This document shows, piece after piece, positions 1 to 7,277 of a stretch of DNA of 10,873 nt. Where the stretch lies: positions 1 through 10,873 of the forward strand of contig JBFWWW010000138.1 of NCBI GenBank assembly GCA_050245975.1, read 5' to 3'. The position numbers and the translations under genes are program-made. The DNA comes from JBFWWW01 sp050245975 (GTDB lineage: Bacteria > Pseudomonadota > Alphaproteobacteria > Rhizobiales > Hyphomicrobiaceae). Positions within the stretch are counted from its first letter, which is position 1. Each line of letters opens with the position of its first letter. The notes below the pieces were generated by a model. The model was not told where the DNA came from. It did no database searches and saw nothing but the letters and a program-made list of their open reading frames with translations.

Positions 1-1015
1 CCTCGTCCATCGCGTGCATCATGTCCGAGAGCGTCATGCCGTACTTCGACGGCATCGTGACATTCCAGAGACGCTCGAACTTCGCACGATGCTCCGCATT
101 CCCGACGTCCTGGAACCCCGGCAGGTTCTTGGGGATCGCCCCCATGTCGCCGCCACCCTGGACGTTGTTCTGCCCGCGCAGCGGAACCAAGCCCGAGCCC
201 CAACGGCCGACATGGCCGGTTAACAGCGCGAGGTTGCAGAGGGCCCGCACATTATCGGTACCGTTGTGATGCTCCGTGATGCCGAGCGTCCAGCAGATTT
301 GCGCGCGCTCCGCCTTCGCATAGTCGTGCGCGAGCTCACGGATCAAATGCGCGGGTACCCCGGTTTCACGGGAGGTGACTTCCGGTGTCCACGGCTCGCA
401 TGCGGCGATGTACTGTTCAAACCCGGTGGTCGCGTTCTTGACGAACGCCTCGTTGACCAATCCGGCGTGAATGATCTCGCGGCCGATACCATAGGCCAAC
501 GCTACGTCGGTGCCGACGTCGAGACCTAGCCAGGCGTCGGCCCACTCGGCCGTCTTCGCCCGGCGGGGATCGACGCAATAGACCTTGGCCCCTTTGTGAA
601 TCGCTTTCAGCGCGTGATGAAAGAAAATCGGATGCGCTTCCCGGGCATTGGAGCCCCAGAAGACAAGCAGATCCGCGTCCTCAGCTTCGCGATAAGAAGA
701 GGTACCACCGCCAGCTCCAAATACCGTCACCAGACCGGCGACGCTAGGAGCGTGTCAAGTTCGATTACACGAGTCGATGTTGTTGGTGCCGATCACCGCG
801 CGGGCGAACTTCTGGGCGATGAAGTTCATCTCGTTGGTCGCGCGCGAGCAGGAGAACATGCCGAACGCGTCTGGACCGTGAGCTTCGATGTTACGGCGGA
901 AACCCTCGGCCGCGCGATCAAGCGCCTCATCCCAAGATGCAGGGCGCAACACACCGTTGTCACGGACAAGCGGCTCGGTGAGTCGGGTATAATTCTGCTT
1001 CCCTTGTCTGCCCAT
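1..1015 (-). CDS. fdhF: Formate dehydrogenase alpha subunit, selenocysteine-containing, partial (C-terminus beyond left edge)
   Basis: Molybdopterin-bis(MGD) oxidoreductase of the formate dehydrogenase family, oxidising formate to CO2. The ATG at 1015-1013 has a strong ribosome site (GGAGG, 5-nt spacer) and an in-frame stop shortly upstream. Visible: NYTRL near the N-terminus, PASWDEALD, a SCNRT-Sec-HAPSVAGL active-site motif, GSNAREAHP, DPRR and ICWTLGITEHHNGTDN, then GQNNVQGGGDMGA near the window edge. Codon 87 (755-757) is TGA. The frame stays open and fully FDH-like on both sides, the TGA sits at the Mo/W ligand position (Sec140 in E. coli FDH-H), and a SECIS hairpin follows, so the TGA is read as selenocysteine. 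A naive ORF call would stop after 86 residues. The N-terminus lacks the roughly 50-residue [4Fe-4S] domain that precedes this region in E. coli FDH-H. It is divergent from the ferredoxin operon. The function is confident; the electron acceptor is unknown. Confidence 0.93.
726..757 (-). promoter_or_regulatory. Selenocysteine TGA codon and bacterial SECIS element
   Basis: Reading the minus strand, TGA (757-755) is followed by 18 nt and then the loop GGTCT (736-732). The loop is closed by a 6-bp stem, GTCGCC (742-737) with GGTGAC (731-726), with one G-U pair. The GGUCU apical loop and its 18-nt distance from the UGA match the E. coli fdhF SECIS, which is bound by SelB. The hairpin lies inside the coding sequence, as expected for bacterial SECIS elements. 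Seen in sequence: codon, stem, loop and spacing. Inferred: SelB recruitment. The sel genes are not in this window. Confidence 0.88.
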
Positions 1016-1484
1016 GCCTGCCTCCAGTGTTGCTCAAGTGTTCCATATATCACAATGCTTGGATCGCGACATATGAGGATGTTTGCATATGTCGCGGCTG
1101 CCCTTGGGTGACGGCAGGGTGATGGTCAATTGGTCGCACAGGCGGACCACCAGGGTATCATCAGTCTCGATATTCGCCGCCCCCGCGGTTCCTGAAGCTC
1201 GTTGTCTCCATCAGTCCAGCTTCTGCAGGTCTCCGCCATGCGGATGACTGGTGCGCGCGTCCGTCTCGCCATGTCCGTCAGACCATCCAGACGCGACGCC
1301 CGCCGGGAAATGGCAATTCCTGACTGCATTTCCCAATCGCAATTTTCGGCGCCGTAGAGCTCTTGTCGGATAATAAATTTCTTTCATATCGGAATTCCGG
1401 AATAGTTTTGTCTTTATTTCTGCTTTCTCGCTCAAAAAATAGAATTTATTGCTATGTTGCGTTATGTGCACCGCGGAGATTGTG
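1016..1484. other. Divergent intergenic region between fdhF and the ferredoxin/cys operon
   Basis: About 470 bp with no convincing gene on either strand. The fdhF-proximal part holds a long inverted repeat (separate entry). The part next to the ferredoxin (about 1365-1450) is clearly more AT-rich than the rest of the window, which suits a promoter region. It contains the 10-bp palindrome CGGAATTCCG at 1390-1399 and, on either side, AATAAATTTC (about 1372-1381) and GAATTTATT (about 1442-1450), a near-inverted pair. No clear -35/-10 pair could be chosen on either strand. Short open frames on both strands resemble no known family and mostly shadow neighbouring genes. Confidence 0.6.
1065..1096. 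promoter_or_regulatory. 11-bp perfect inverted repeat upstream of fdhF (possible operator)
   Basis: CGCGACATATG (1065-1075) and CATATGTCGCG (1086-1096) are perfect reverse complements separated by 10 bp. The repeat lies 50 to 81 bp upstream of the fdhF start, where a regulator site would be expected. The two halves would sit about two helical turns apart, suiting a dimeric regulator. It is not followed by a T-run and is not a terminator. It does not match the spacing of the E. coli ModE box. The regulator is unknown. Confidence 0.5.
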
Positions 1485-1874
1485 ATGCAGCAGAGAGCAG
1501 TGCAAACGCCCGATGTCATCGGCAAGCCTACACTCAGCCTCGTGGTGTCGCTGCCCGACGGCGGACGGTTCGAGCTGCCGGCCTTGGAGGGGGCCCGCAT
1601 TATGGACCTCATCCGCGGCTTCGGCTTTCCGGTCAAATCGGGTTGCGAAGGAACCGGTGTCTGCTCCGACTGCCACGTGCAGATTTCGGCTCCGTGGCGC
1701 GGACGGCTCGCGCCGCCGTCGCCCGACGAGATCGCGAACCTCGCACACCTTCCAGGCGCAGGCCCATCGTCACGCCTCGCGTGCCGGCTGCTCATGACGG
1801 CGGCTCTCGACGGGCTTGAACTCGATATCCACCCTCACGCTCTCGTACCGCAAACCTACTGGGTCGCCGGCTGA
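1485..1874 (+). CDS. [2Fe-2S] ferredoxin, adrenodoxin/ISC type
   Basis: Small soluble electron carrier, 129 aa. The cluster cysteines are Cys54, Cys60, Cys63 and Cys100, i.e. C-x5-C-x2-C-x36-C, the spacing of adrenodoxin-type ferredoxins (motif GCEGTGVCSDCHV, then SRLACRL). The ATG at 1485 was chosen because GCGGAG lies 6 nt upstream; a TTG at 1449 and an ATG at 1464 are in frame but lack a ribosome site. It is the first gene of the plus-strand cluster and runs via a TGATG overlap towards cysH. A role delivering electrons to assimilatory sulfite reductase, or accepting them from the divergent formate dehydrogenase, is inferred from position only. The family call is firm; the partner is not known. 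Confidence 0.88.
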   Translation: MQQRAVQTPDVIGKPTLSLVVSLPDGGRFELPALEGARIMDLIRGFGFPVKSGCEGTGVCSDCHVQISAPWRGRLAPPSPDEIANLAHLPGAGPSSRLACRLLMTAALDGLELDIHPHALVPQTYWVAG

Positions 1875-1954
1875 TGGTCTGGCTCCGCTACCACTACGCC
1901 TCGATGGCCAACATCGGCCGTCACTGGTCGTCGATCGCCGCAATCTGGCTTTAG
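1874..1954 (+). CDS. Possible 26-aa small protein, coupled to the ferredoxin gene
   Basis: ATG at 1874 shares its first base with the ferredoxin TGA stop (TGATG) and the frame ends at TAG 1952-1954, 39 nt before the chosen cysH start. The peptide begins MVWLRYHYASMANIGRHW and is rich in aromatic residues (three Trp, two Tyr) with no Cys. There is no obvious Shine-Dalgarno of its own, so it would depend on translational coupling. The same TGATG arrangement is used by real genes elsewhere in the window (cysN, cysW, cysT), which is the main argument for it. No family is recognised. It may be untranslated spacer. Confidence 0.3.
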   Translation: MVWLRYHYASMANIGRHWSSIAAIWL

Positions 1955-1993
1955 CGGCATCAGCGTGCATTGCCTGTTTGCAAGACGAATATC

Positions 1994-2752
1994 ATGCCTC
2001 AAACCGACATTTGCGCCAGCTCGGCCGATCTTGCAGATGTGCTGCAGGAAAGTCTGAGCGCGCTCATCGCGCTTGACGACCGGATCATGGCAGCGATCCG
2101 CCTCATTCCGGGCCGCATCGCTTTCTCCACAAGCCTGGGGCAGGAGGACCAGGCGATCCTGCACGCCATTGCACGTAATACGGCACCCGTCGACATTTTC
2201 ACGCTCGATACGGGGCGCCTTTTTCCGGAGACGCTCGAAACCGTCGCTGCTAGCGAGCTTACCTACGGCACCCGCATCCGGATGGTGGCTCCCGACGCGC
2301 AGGAAGCGGAAGACCAGGTCGCGCGCGACGGCGTCCTGGGGTTCCGCTCGTCCACGGACGCGCGCAAGGCATGCTGCAACATCCGCAAAGTTCGCCCGCT
2401 GCAGCGAGCTCTGGCCGGGGCCGCGGGATGGATCACCGGGATGAGGCGAGGCCAGTCTGCCGGCCGGGCGGCTGTGCCGTTTGCCGCCTGGGATGACGAC
2501 CATCGGCTGGTCAAAGTCAATCCGATCGCCGATTGGAGCCAGGAACGGCTCGAAGCCTACATCCAGGCCAACGCCATTCCCGTGAACCCGCTGCATGCAC
2601 GCGGATATCCCTCCATTGGCTGCCAGCCGTGCACGCGTGCCATTCGTCCCGGCGAGGATGCCCGCGCCGGCCGCTGGTGGTGGGAAAATGAGGACGGCAA
2701 GGAGTGCGGCCTGCATACGCACCGGCCGCCGCGTGCAGGAGGTGCGGCATGA
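1994..2752 (+). CDS. cysH: Adenylyl-sulfate (APS) reductase, assimilatory
   Basis: Reduces adenosine 5'-phosphosulfate to sulfite and AMP using thioredoxin or glutaredoxin; cytoplasmic. 252 aa from ATG 1994; a TTG at 1970 would add eight residues, and neither start has a strong ribosome site. The fold motifs are FSTSLGQEDQ (about 44-53), TLDTGRLFPET (70-80) and GMRRGQSAGR (149-158). The [4Fe-4S] cysteines that separate APS reductases from PAPS reductases are present: the Cys127-Cys128 pair (ACCNIRKV) and Cys210-x2-Cys213 (GCQPCTR). The catalytic C-terminal cysteine lies in ECGLH (Cys238). This makes the pathway independent of APS kinase, consistent with the defective kinase region of CysN downstream. 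It overlaps cysD by 4 nt (ATGA). Confidence 0.93.
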   Translation: MPQTDICASSADLADVLQESLSALIALDDRIMAAIRLIPGRIAFSTSLGQEDQAILHAIARNTAPVDIFTLDTGRLFPETLETVAASELTYGTRIRMVAPDAQEAEDQVARDGVLGFRSSTDARKACCNIRKVRPLQRALAGAAGWITGMRRGQSAGRAAVPFAAWDDDHRLVKVNPIADWSQERLEAYIQANAIPVNPLHARGYPSIGCQPCTRAIRPGEDARAGRWWWENEDGKECGLHTHRPPRAGGAA

Positions 2753-3654
2753 GCGGCCCCATCACACACCTCGATCTGCTGGAGGCAGAGAGCGTCCACA
2801 TCTTCCGCGAGGCGGCCGCACAGTTCCGCAAGCCGGTGTTGCTCTACTCGATCGGCAAGGATTCCACGGTCCTGCTGCATCTGGCGCGAAAGGCCTTCTA
2901 TCCGGCCAAACCGCCGTTTCCGCTCCTGCACATCGACACGACGTGGAAATTCCGCGACATGATCGCGTTCCGGGACCGCACGGTGCGCGAGCACGGACTC
3001 GAGCTCATCGTTCATGTCAACGAGCAGGGGCGTGCGCGCGGCATCAACCCCATCGACTTCGCCCCCTCGCTCTATACCGACGTGATGAAGACCCAGGCAC
3101 TTCGCCAGGCACTCGACAAATACAGGTTCGATGCCGCGTTCGGTGGCGCACGCCGGGACGAGGAGGGGTCGCGTGCAAAGGAGCGCATCTTTTCCTTCCG
3201 CTCTGAAGGCCACCGGTGGGAACCGCGCCGTCAGCGCCCCGAATTGTGGCGGCTGCTGAGCGGCCGGCTCGGGCCCGGCGAATCCGTCCGCATATTCCCG
3301 CTCTCGAACTGGACCGAAAAGGACGTCTGGCGCTACCTCGCGCGCGAGAAGCTCGATGTCGTCCCGCTCTATTTCGCGGCCGACCGTCCCACGGTCACGC
3401 GCAACGGCAGCTTGCTCGTGCGCGACGATGACCGCATGGCGCTGCAGCCGGACGAACAGATCCAGGTCAAGCGCGTGCGCTTCCGGACCCTTGGCTGCTG
3501 GCCGCTGACGGCGGCGATCGAATCCGACGCCGCCGACCTTGAAAGCGTGGTCGAGGAAACGCTTGCGGCGCGCGTTTCGGAGCGGCATGGCCGCCTGATC
3601 GATCACGACGAGGCCGGTGCCATGGAGCGCAAGAAGCGGGAGGGCTACTTCTGA
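2749..3654 (+). CDS. cysD: Sulfate adenylyltransferase subunit 2 (ATP sulfurylase small subunit)
   Basis: PP-loop ATP pyrophosphatase subunit that adenylates sulfate to APS together with the GTPase CysN. 301 aa, the usual family length. The start is fixed by AGGAGGT at 2737-2743, 5 nt before the ATG that overlaps the cysH stop. Motifs: SIGKDST PP-loop (34-40), LLHIDTTWKF, AFGGARRDEEGSRAKERIFSFR, FPLSNWTEKDVW, and the characteristic C-terminus ERKKREGYF. Its stop overlaps the cysN start by one base (TGATG), so CysD and CysN are likely made in coupled amounts. Confidence 0.96.
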   Translation: MSGPITHLDLLEAESVHIFREAAAQFRKPVLLYSIGKDSTVLLHLARKAFYPAKPPFPLLHIDTTWKFRDMIAFRDRTVREHGLELIVHVNEQGRARGINPIDFAPSLYTDVMKTQALRQALDKYRFDAAFGGARRDEEGSRAKERIFSFRSEGHRWEPRRQRPELWRLLSGRLGPGESVRIFPLSNWTEKDVWRYLAREKLDVVPLYFAADRPTVTRNGSLLVRDDDRMALQPDEQIQVKRVRFRTLGCWPLTAAIESDAADLESVVEETLAARVSERHGRLIDHDEAGAMERKKREGYF

Positions 3655-5264
3655 TGTCGGCTCCGGCACGCGCCCTTGTCGCGGAACGCCTCGACGAAGG
3701 GGAAATCCAGGCGCGCCTCGATACGCCGCCTCGGGCGGCCTCCGTGCACCTCAGCGGCGATCTCAAGGTGCTGACGTGCGGTTCGGTCGACGACGGCAAG
3801 TCGACGCTGATCGGTCGCCTGCTGTGGGATACCGACGGGCTTCACGCCGATCAGCGCGCCATGCTCGAGCAGTCGCCGCGGACCCCCTCAGGAACGCCGG
3901 ACTTCAGCCTGCTGGTCGATGGCTTGGCCGCCGAGCGCGAGCAGGGCATCACGATCGATATCGCCTGGCGCTATCTCGATCTGCCGCGGCGACGCCTCGT
4001 CATCATCGACAGTCCCGGCCACGAGCAATATACGCGCAACATGGCAACGGGCGCGTCGCATGCCGACGTGGCGATCCTGCTCGTCGATGCCCGCAGCGGC
4101 ATCAAGACACAGACACGCCGCCACGCAGCCCTGCTCGACCTCATGGGCGTGCGCCGCGTCGTGCTCGCGGTCAACAAGATGGACCTGGTCGACTGGTCCG
4201 AGGAGCGTTTCAAAGAGATCCGCGCGGCATTCGATGAACTGGTGGCGCGGTTCAAATTCGAGGACGCGGCCGCCATACCGGTTTCATCCGTTCTCGGTGC
4301 CAACATTGCGCAATTGTCCGGCGCAACGCCCTGGTATACAGGTCGCCCCCTCCTAGATTGCCTCGCCCGCACGCCGGCGCGCAGCCTGGAGGCTGGCAAA
4401 ACTTTCCGCTTTCCGATCCAGATGGTGCTGCGGGCCGGGCAGGATTTCCGAGGGCTCGCCGGCACCGTCACGTCGGGCACCATCGCGGTGGGCGACGAGG
4501 TCCTCGAACCGGTTTCAGGGCGTTGCGCGCGCGTCCGGCGCATCGTGACGATGAACGGCGACCTGGACACCGCCCGCAACGGCCAGGCCGTCGTACTGGA
4601 CCTCGACACGGATACAGATATCTCCCGCGGCGCCATGCTCGTTGCCGGCGAACATCTGCCGGTCGTCGCGCGCAGTGTCGAGGTGAGTCTCGTCTGGCTT
4701 TCCGAAGACCCCCTCGTCCCGGACCGGGGCTATCTGCTGCGCACGGCAACGGACCTCGTGCCCGTCGGTATGATCAGCATCCGCGCGCACATCGATCTCG
4801 AGACCATCGGCGAAATCCCGGCCGCTGGCTGCGCGGTCAACGACATCGCCGTCGGCCGCATAACACTCGGCCGATCGATAGCGATCGACCGCTACGCGGA
4901 CCATATGGCGACGGGATGCTTTATCCTGGTCGATCCGATAAGCGGCGCAACCATCGCCGCCGGCGCCGTCACAGATGTCGCGCCGGCGGCTCGGCCCGGC
5001 CCGCGTGAGAATGTTTTCCGGCTCACCCGTGACCTTCTCGCGCGCGGTATCGGCGCCGACCTGGCGACGGCCGACAAAGCTGCCGACGAGGAATTGCGGC
5101 GCAGGGCAAATGAGATCGCCATCCTCATGCGCGAGGCCGGCGTCACTGTCGAGGTCGAGGGCGGGTGGCATCGGACCGGCCTCGACATAACGACGATATG
5201 GCTCGGCCTGCTCGGCGCGATGTCGTTCGGCCTGATCGGGGCCATCGTCCTGGGGCTCGTCTAG
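3654..5264 (+). CDS. cysN: Sulfate adenylyltransferase subunit 1 (GTPase) with vestigial APS-kinase-like tail and C-terminal membrane helix
   Basis: Translation-factor-like GTPase that drives APS synthesis by CysD through GTP hydrolysis. 536 aa. G1 GSVDDGKST (43-51), G2 region GITID (98-102), G3 DSPGH (119-123), G4 NKMD (174-177), then EF-Tu-like beta-barrel domains to about residue 440. Bifunctional CysNC proteins continue into a full APS kinase with its own P-loop. Here the tail is only about 90 residues and has no second GxxGxGKS/T. Part of it (ENVFRLTRDL, then RRRANEIAILMREAGVTVEV) resembles the CysC stretches around DNVRxxLNRDL and RRVxEVAKLMxxAGLxV, suggesting an internally deleted kinase. 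The last 24 residues (513-536, TTIWLGLLGAMSFGLIG onward) form a hydrophobic helix, unusual for CysN. The APS reductase type of CysH removes the need for a kinase. The GTPase call is firm; the remnant interpretation is moderate. Confidence 0.92.
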   Translation: MSAPARALVAERLDEGEIQARLDTPPRAASVHLSGDLKVLTCGSVDDGKSTLIGRLLWDTDGLHADQRAMLEQSPRTPSGTPDFSLLVDGLAAEREQGITIDIAWRYLDLPRRRLVIIDSPGHEQYTRNMATGASHADVAILLVDARSGIKTQTRRHAALLDLMGVRRVVLAVNKMDLVDWSEERFKEIRAAFDELVARFKFEDAAAIPVSSVLGANIAQLSGATPWYTGRPLLDCLARTPARSLEAGKTFRFPIQMVLRAGQDFRGLAGTVTSGTIAVGDEVLEPVSGRCARVRRIVTMNGDLDTARNGQAVVLDLDTDTDISRGAMLVAGEHLPVVARSVEVSLVWLSEDPLVPDRGYLLRTATDLVPVGMISIRAHIDLETIGEIPAAGCAVNDIAVGRITLGRSIAIDRYADHMATGCFILVDPISGATIAAGAVTDVAPAARPGPRENVFRLTRDLLARGIGADLATADKAADEELRRRANEIAILMREAGVTVEVEGGWHRTGLDITTIWLGLLGAMSFGLIGAIVLGLV

Positions 5265-5274
5265 AGCCTTTTTT
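5254..5274 (+). terminator. Rho-independent terminator of the ferredoxin-cysHDN operon
   Basis: GGCTC (5254-5258), loop GTCTA (5259-5263), GAGCC (5264-5268), then six T (5269-5274). The stem includes the cysN TAG stop (5262-5264), so the terminator overlaps the end of the gene. Two further G-U pairs could extend the stem into the T-run. The T-run is on the plus strand only, so it should not stop the convergent cysA transcript. Confidence 0.75.
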
Positions 5275-5301
5275 GCGGGATGCGCCCGACTGCGTACAGG
5301 A

Positions 5302-6387
5302 TCAGGTCTCGGGAACGAACGGAAACACCTTCAGCCGGTCGGGCATCAGGCGCACCGGCTGACCGGTCTGGAGGGCGAGGTCCGAGAACCGCTGGCGCGT
5401 CAGCTCGACCTCGAAGCGCTGCGGCTCGGTGTGGCCGTTGATCCCGACTTTGCCCATCAGCTCGACCCGGGCGACCGATCCGCTCAGAAGGATGCGGCCC
5501 ACCGTGGCAGGGACACCCTCACCGGAGCTGCCGGCAAGGATGTCCAGCTCATGGGGGCGCGCAAAGGCCACGGCCTCCTCGCCATCGCGCACGGTGGATT
5601 CGGAGACCGGCACCACACCGTCGCCCACACGCAGCCGCGTTCCCTCAAGCCGTCCCGAGAAGCGGTTCACGGCGCCGAGAAAACTGTAGGCGAATGCGGT
5701 GGCGGGACGCTCATAGACATCCTGGGTGCTGCCGATCTGCTCGACGCGACCCTTGTTCATCAGCACGATGCGATCCGCGACCTCGAGCGCCTCGTCCTGG
5801 TCGTGCGTGACGAAGATGGACGTGATGTGGAGCTCTTCGTGAAGGTGCCTGAGCCAGCGCCGCAACTCCTTGCGCACCTTCGCATCGAGGGCGCCGAACG
5901 GCTCATCGAGCAGGAGAACGCGCGGCTCGACAGCGAGTGCGCGCGCCAGAGCGATGCGCTGGCGCTGACCCCCCGACAATTGCGCGGGATATCGGTCCGC
6001 AAGCCAGCCGAGCTGCACCAGCTCCAGGAGTTGATTCACCCGCTTCCTGATCTCCGTCTCGGTCCGCCGGTCGACCTTGCGCTTGACCCTGAGCCCGAAC
6101 GCCACGTTCTCGAAAACCGTCATGTGCCGGAAGAGCGCGTAGTGCTGAAACACGAACCCCAGGTGACGATCGCGCACGTCGAGGTTCGACGCATCGCGAC
6201 CCTCAATGAGGATCTTGCCCTCCTCCGGGTATTCCAGCCCGGCGATGATCCTGAGCAGCGTCGTCTTTCCGCAGCCGGACGGCCCCAGTAAGGCGATCAG
6301 CCCGCCTGCCGGGAACTCGAGCGAGACGTTGTCCAGCGCGACGAAATCACCGAACGACTTGCGGATGTTCCGTACCTCGATGCTCAT
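5302..6387 (-). CDS. cysA: Sulfate/thiosulfate ABC transporter ATP-binding protein
   Basis: ATPase that powers sulfate import through CysT/CysW on the cytoplasmic face of the membrane. 361 aa, typical length. Walker A GPSGCGKTT (35-43), Q-loop VFQHYALFRHMTVFENVAFG (Gln81), signature LSGGQRQR (137-144), Walker B VLLLDEP (157-163), D-loop GALD, H-loop His195 (FVTHDQDEA), followed by the C-terminal TOBE-type domain of the CysA/MalK group. The ATG at 6387 overlaps the cysW stop by 4 nt and has GGAGAG 6 nt upstream; longer upstream reading is the cysW gene in another frame. Last gene of the uptake operon, tail to tail with cysN. Confidence 0.95.
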   Translation of the reverse strand: MSIEVRNIRKSFGDFVALDNVSLEFPAGGLIALLGPSGCGKTTLLRIIAGLEYPEEGKILIEGRDASNLDVRDRHLGFVFQHYALFRHMTVFENVAFGLRVKRKVDRRTETEIRKRVNQLLELVQLGWLADRYPAQLSGGQRQRIALARALAVEPRVLLLDEPFGALDAKVRKELRRWLRHLHEELHITSIFVTHDQDEALEVADRIVLMNKGRVEQIGSTQDVYERPATAFAYSFLGAVNRFSGRLEGTRLRVGDGVVPVSESTVRDGEEAVAFARPHELDILAGSSGEGVPATVGRILLSGSVARVELMGKVGINGHTEPQRFEVELTRQRFSDLALQTGQPVRLMPDRLKVFPFVPET

Positions 6388-7277
6388 GCGGTCTCTCCGG
6401 AAGGGACGGATTTCGCAGCTCGCCACTCCACGTAGGATTTGAGCGCCAGCGTGATAAGGGCCAGAGTCGCCAGGAGCGATGCCACCGCAAAGGCGGCTGC
6501 AAACTGGTACTCGTTGTAGAGAATTTCGACGTGCAGCGGCATGGTGTTGGTCTGCCCTCGGATGTGGCCGGACACCACCGAGACGGCACCGAACTCGCCC
6601 ATCGCGCGCGCATTGCACAGAATGACACCATACAGAAGCGCCCACTTGATGTTCGGCAGGGTGACCTTGCGAAACATCTGCCAGCCCGATGCGCCCAGGA
6701 CCAGGGCAGCCTCCTCCTCGTCACGACCCTGGGCCTGCATCAACGGGATAAGTTCCCGCGCGATGAACGGGAAGGTGACGAAAACGGTCGCGAGGATGAT
6801 GCCGGGTGCCGCGAAAACGATCTTGATGCCGTGCTCGCCGAGCCAGGGGCCGAACCAGCCCTGCGCACCGAACACGAGGACGTAGATCAATCCGGCGATC
6901 ACGGGCGAAACCGAAAACGGCAGATCTATGAACGTGATCAGCATCTGCTTGCCGCGAAAATCGAACTTCGTGATCGCCCACGCGGCCGCGAGGCCGAAAA
7001 CCAGGTTGAGCGGCACTGCGATGGCGGCTGTCAGGAGCGTCAGTCTGACCGCCGACATGGCATCGGGCTCGATCACGGCCGCGACATAAACCGCCCATCC
7101 CCGGCGGAAGGCTTCAACGAACACAGCAACAAGCGGCAGGAGCAGGAACAGCGCAAAGAAGCCGAGCGCGAGCACGAGGATCCCGCCCTGGACCCATACC
7201 GGATCCCGGGTGGCCGCGTTGATTTCGAACCGCGCGGCTCCGACGTTTGGGCCGATGCCTCTTGCGAGAGCGGTCAT
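6384..7277 (-). CDS. cysW: Sulfate ABC transporter permease, CysW subunit
   Basis: Inner-membrane permease pairing with CysT to form the sulfate channel. 297 aa with about six hydrophobic segments, the first around residues 32-53 (GILVLALGFFALFLLLPLVA). The cytoplasmic EAA loop that docks CysA is visible (DEEEAALVLGASGWQMFRKV), followed by GEFGAVSVVSGHIRG and PLHVEILYNEY, typical of CysW. The ATG at 7277 shares its first base with the cysT stop (TGATG), with a purine-rich GGGGGA just upstream. The frame stays open far upstream only because it shadows cysT. The approximately 25-residue N-terminal extension before the first helix is not conserved family sequence. Confidence 0.95.
   Translation of the reverse strand: MTALARGIGPNVGAARFEINAATRDPVWVQGGILVLALGFFALFLLLPLVAVFVEAFRRGWAVYVAAVIEPDAMSAVRLTLLTAAIAVPLNLVFGLAAAWAITKFDFRGKQMLITFIDLPFSVSPVIAGLIYVLVFGAQGWFGPWLGEHGIKIVFAAPGIILATVFVTFPFIARELIPLMQAQGRDEEEAALVLGASGWQMFRKVTLPNIKWALLYGVILCNARAMGEFGAVSVVSGHIRGQTNTMPLHVEILYNEYQFAAAFAVASLLATLALITLALKSYVEWRAAKSVPSGETA

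Noticed and set aside
755..757. The TGA in fdhF as a nonsense mutation making a pseudogene
   Set aside because: The codon sits exactly at the active-site Sec/Cys position, the reading frame is intact on both sides, and a SECIS hairpin with the canonical loop and spacing follows.
596..1111. 171-codon plus-strand frame opposite fdhF
   Set aside because: It is a shadow of the GC-rich dehydrogenase coding strand and has no family features.
1311..1328. Sigma54-like promoter TGGC...TGCA
   Set aside because: The GG-to-GC spacing is 12 nt rather than the required 10.
1449..1484. A second cysteine-rich leader (codons reading LCCVMC) just before the ferredoxin
   Set aside because: The only in-frame starts are TTG 1449 and ATG 1464, neither has a ribosome site, and the frame runs straight into the ferredoxin instead of ending in a stop.
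1211..1795. 194-codon minus-strand frame across the ferredoxin start
   Set aside because: It is antisense to the well-supported ferredoxin over much of its length and has no recognisable protein features.
5265..5301. Bidirectional terminator serving cysA as well
   Set aside because: On the minus strand the hairpin is preceded by an A-run but not followed by T residues, so it should work for the plus strand only.
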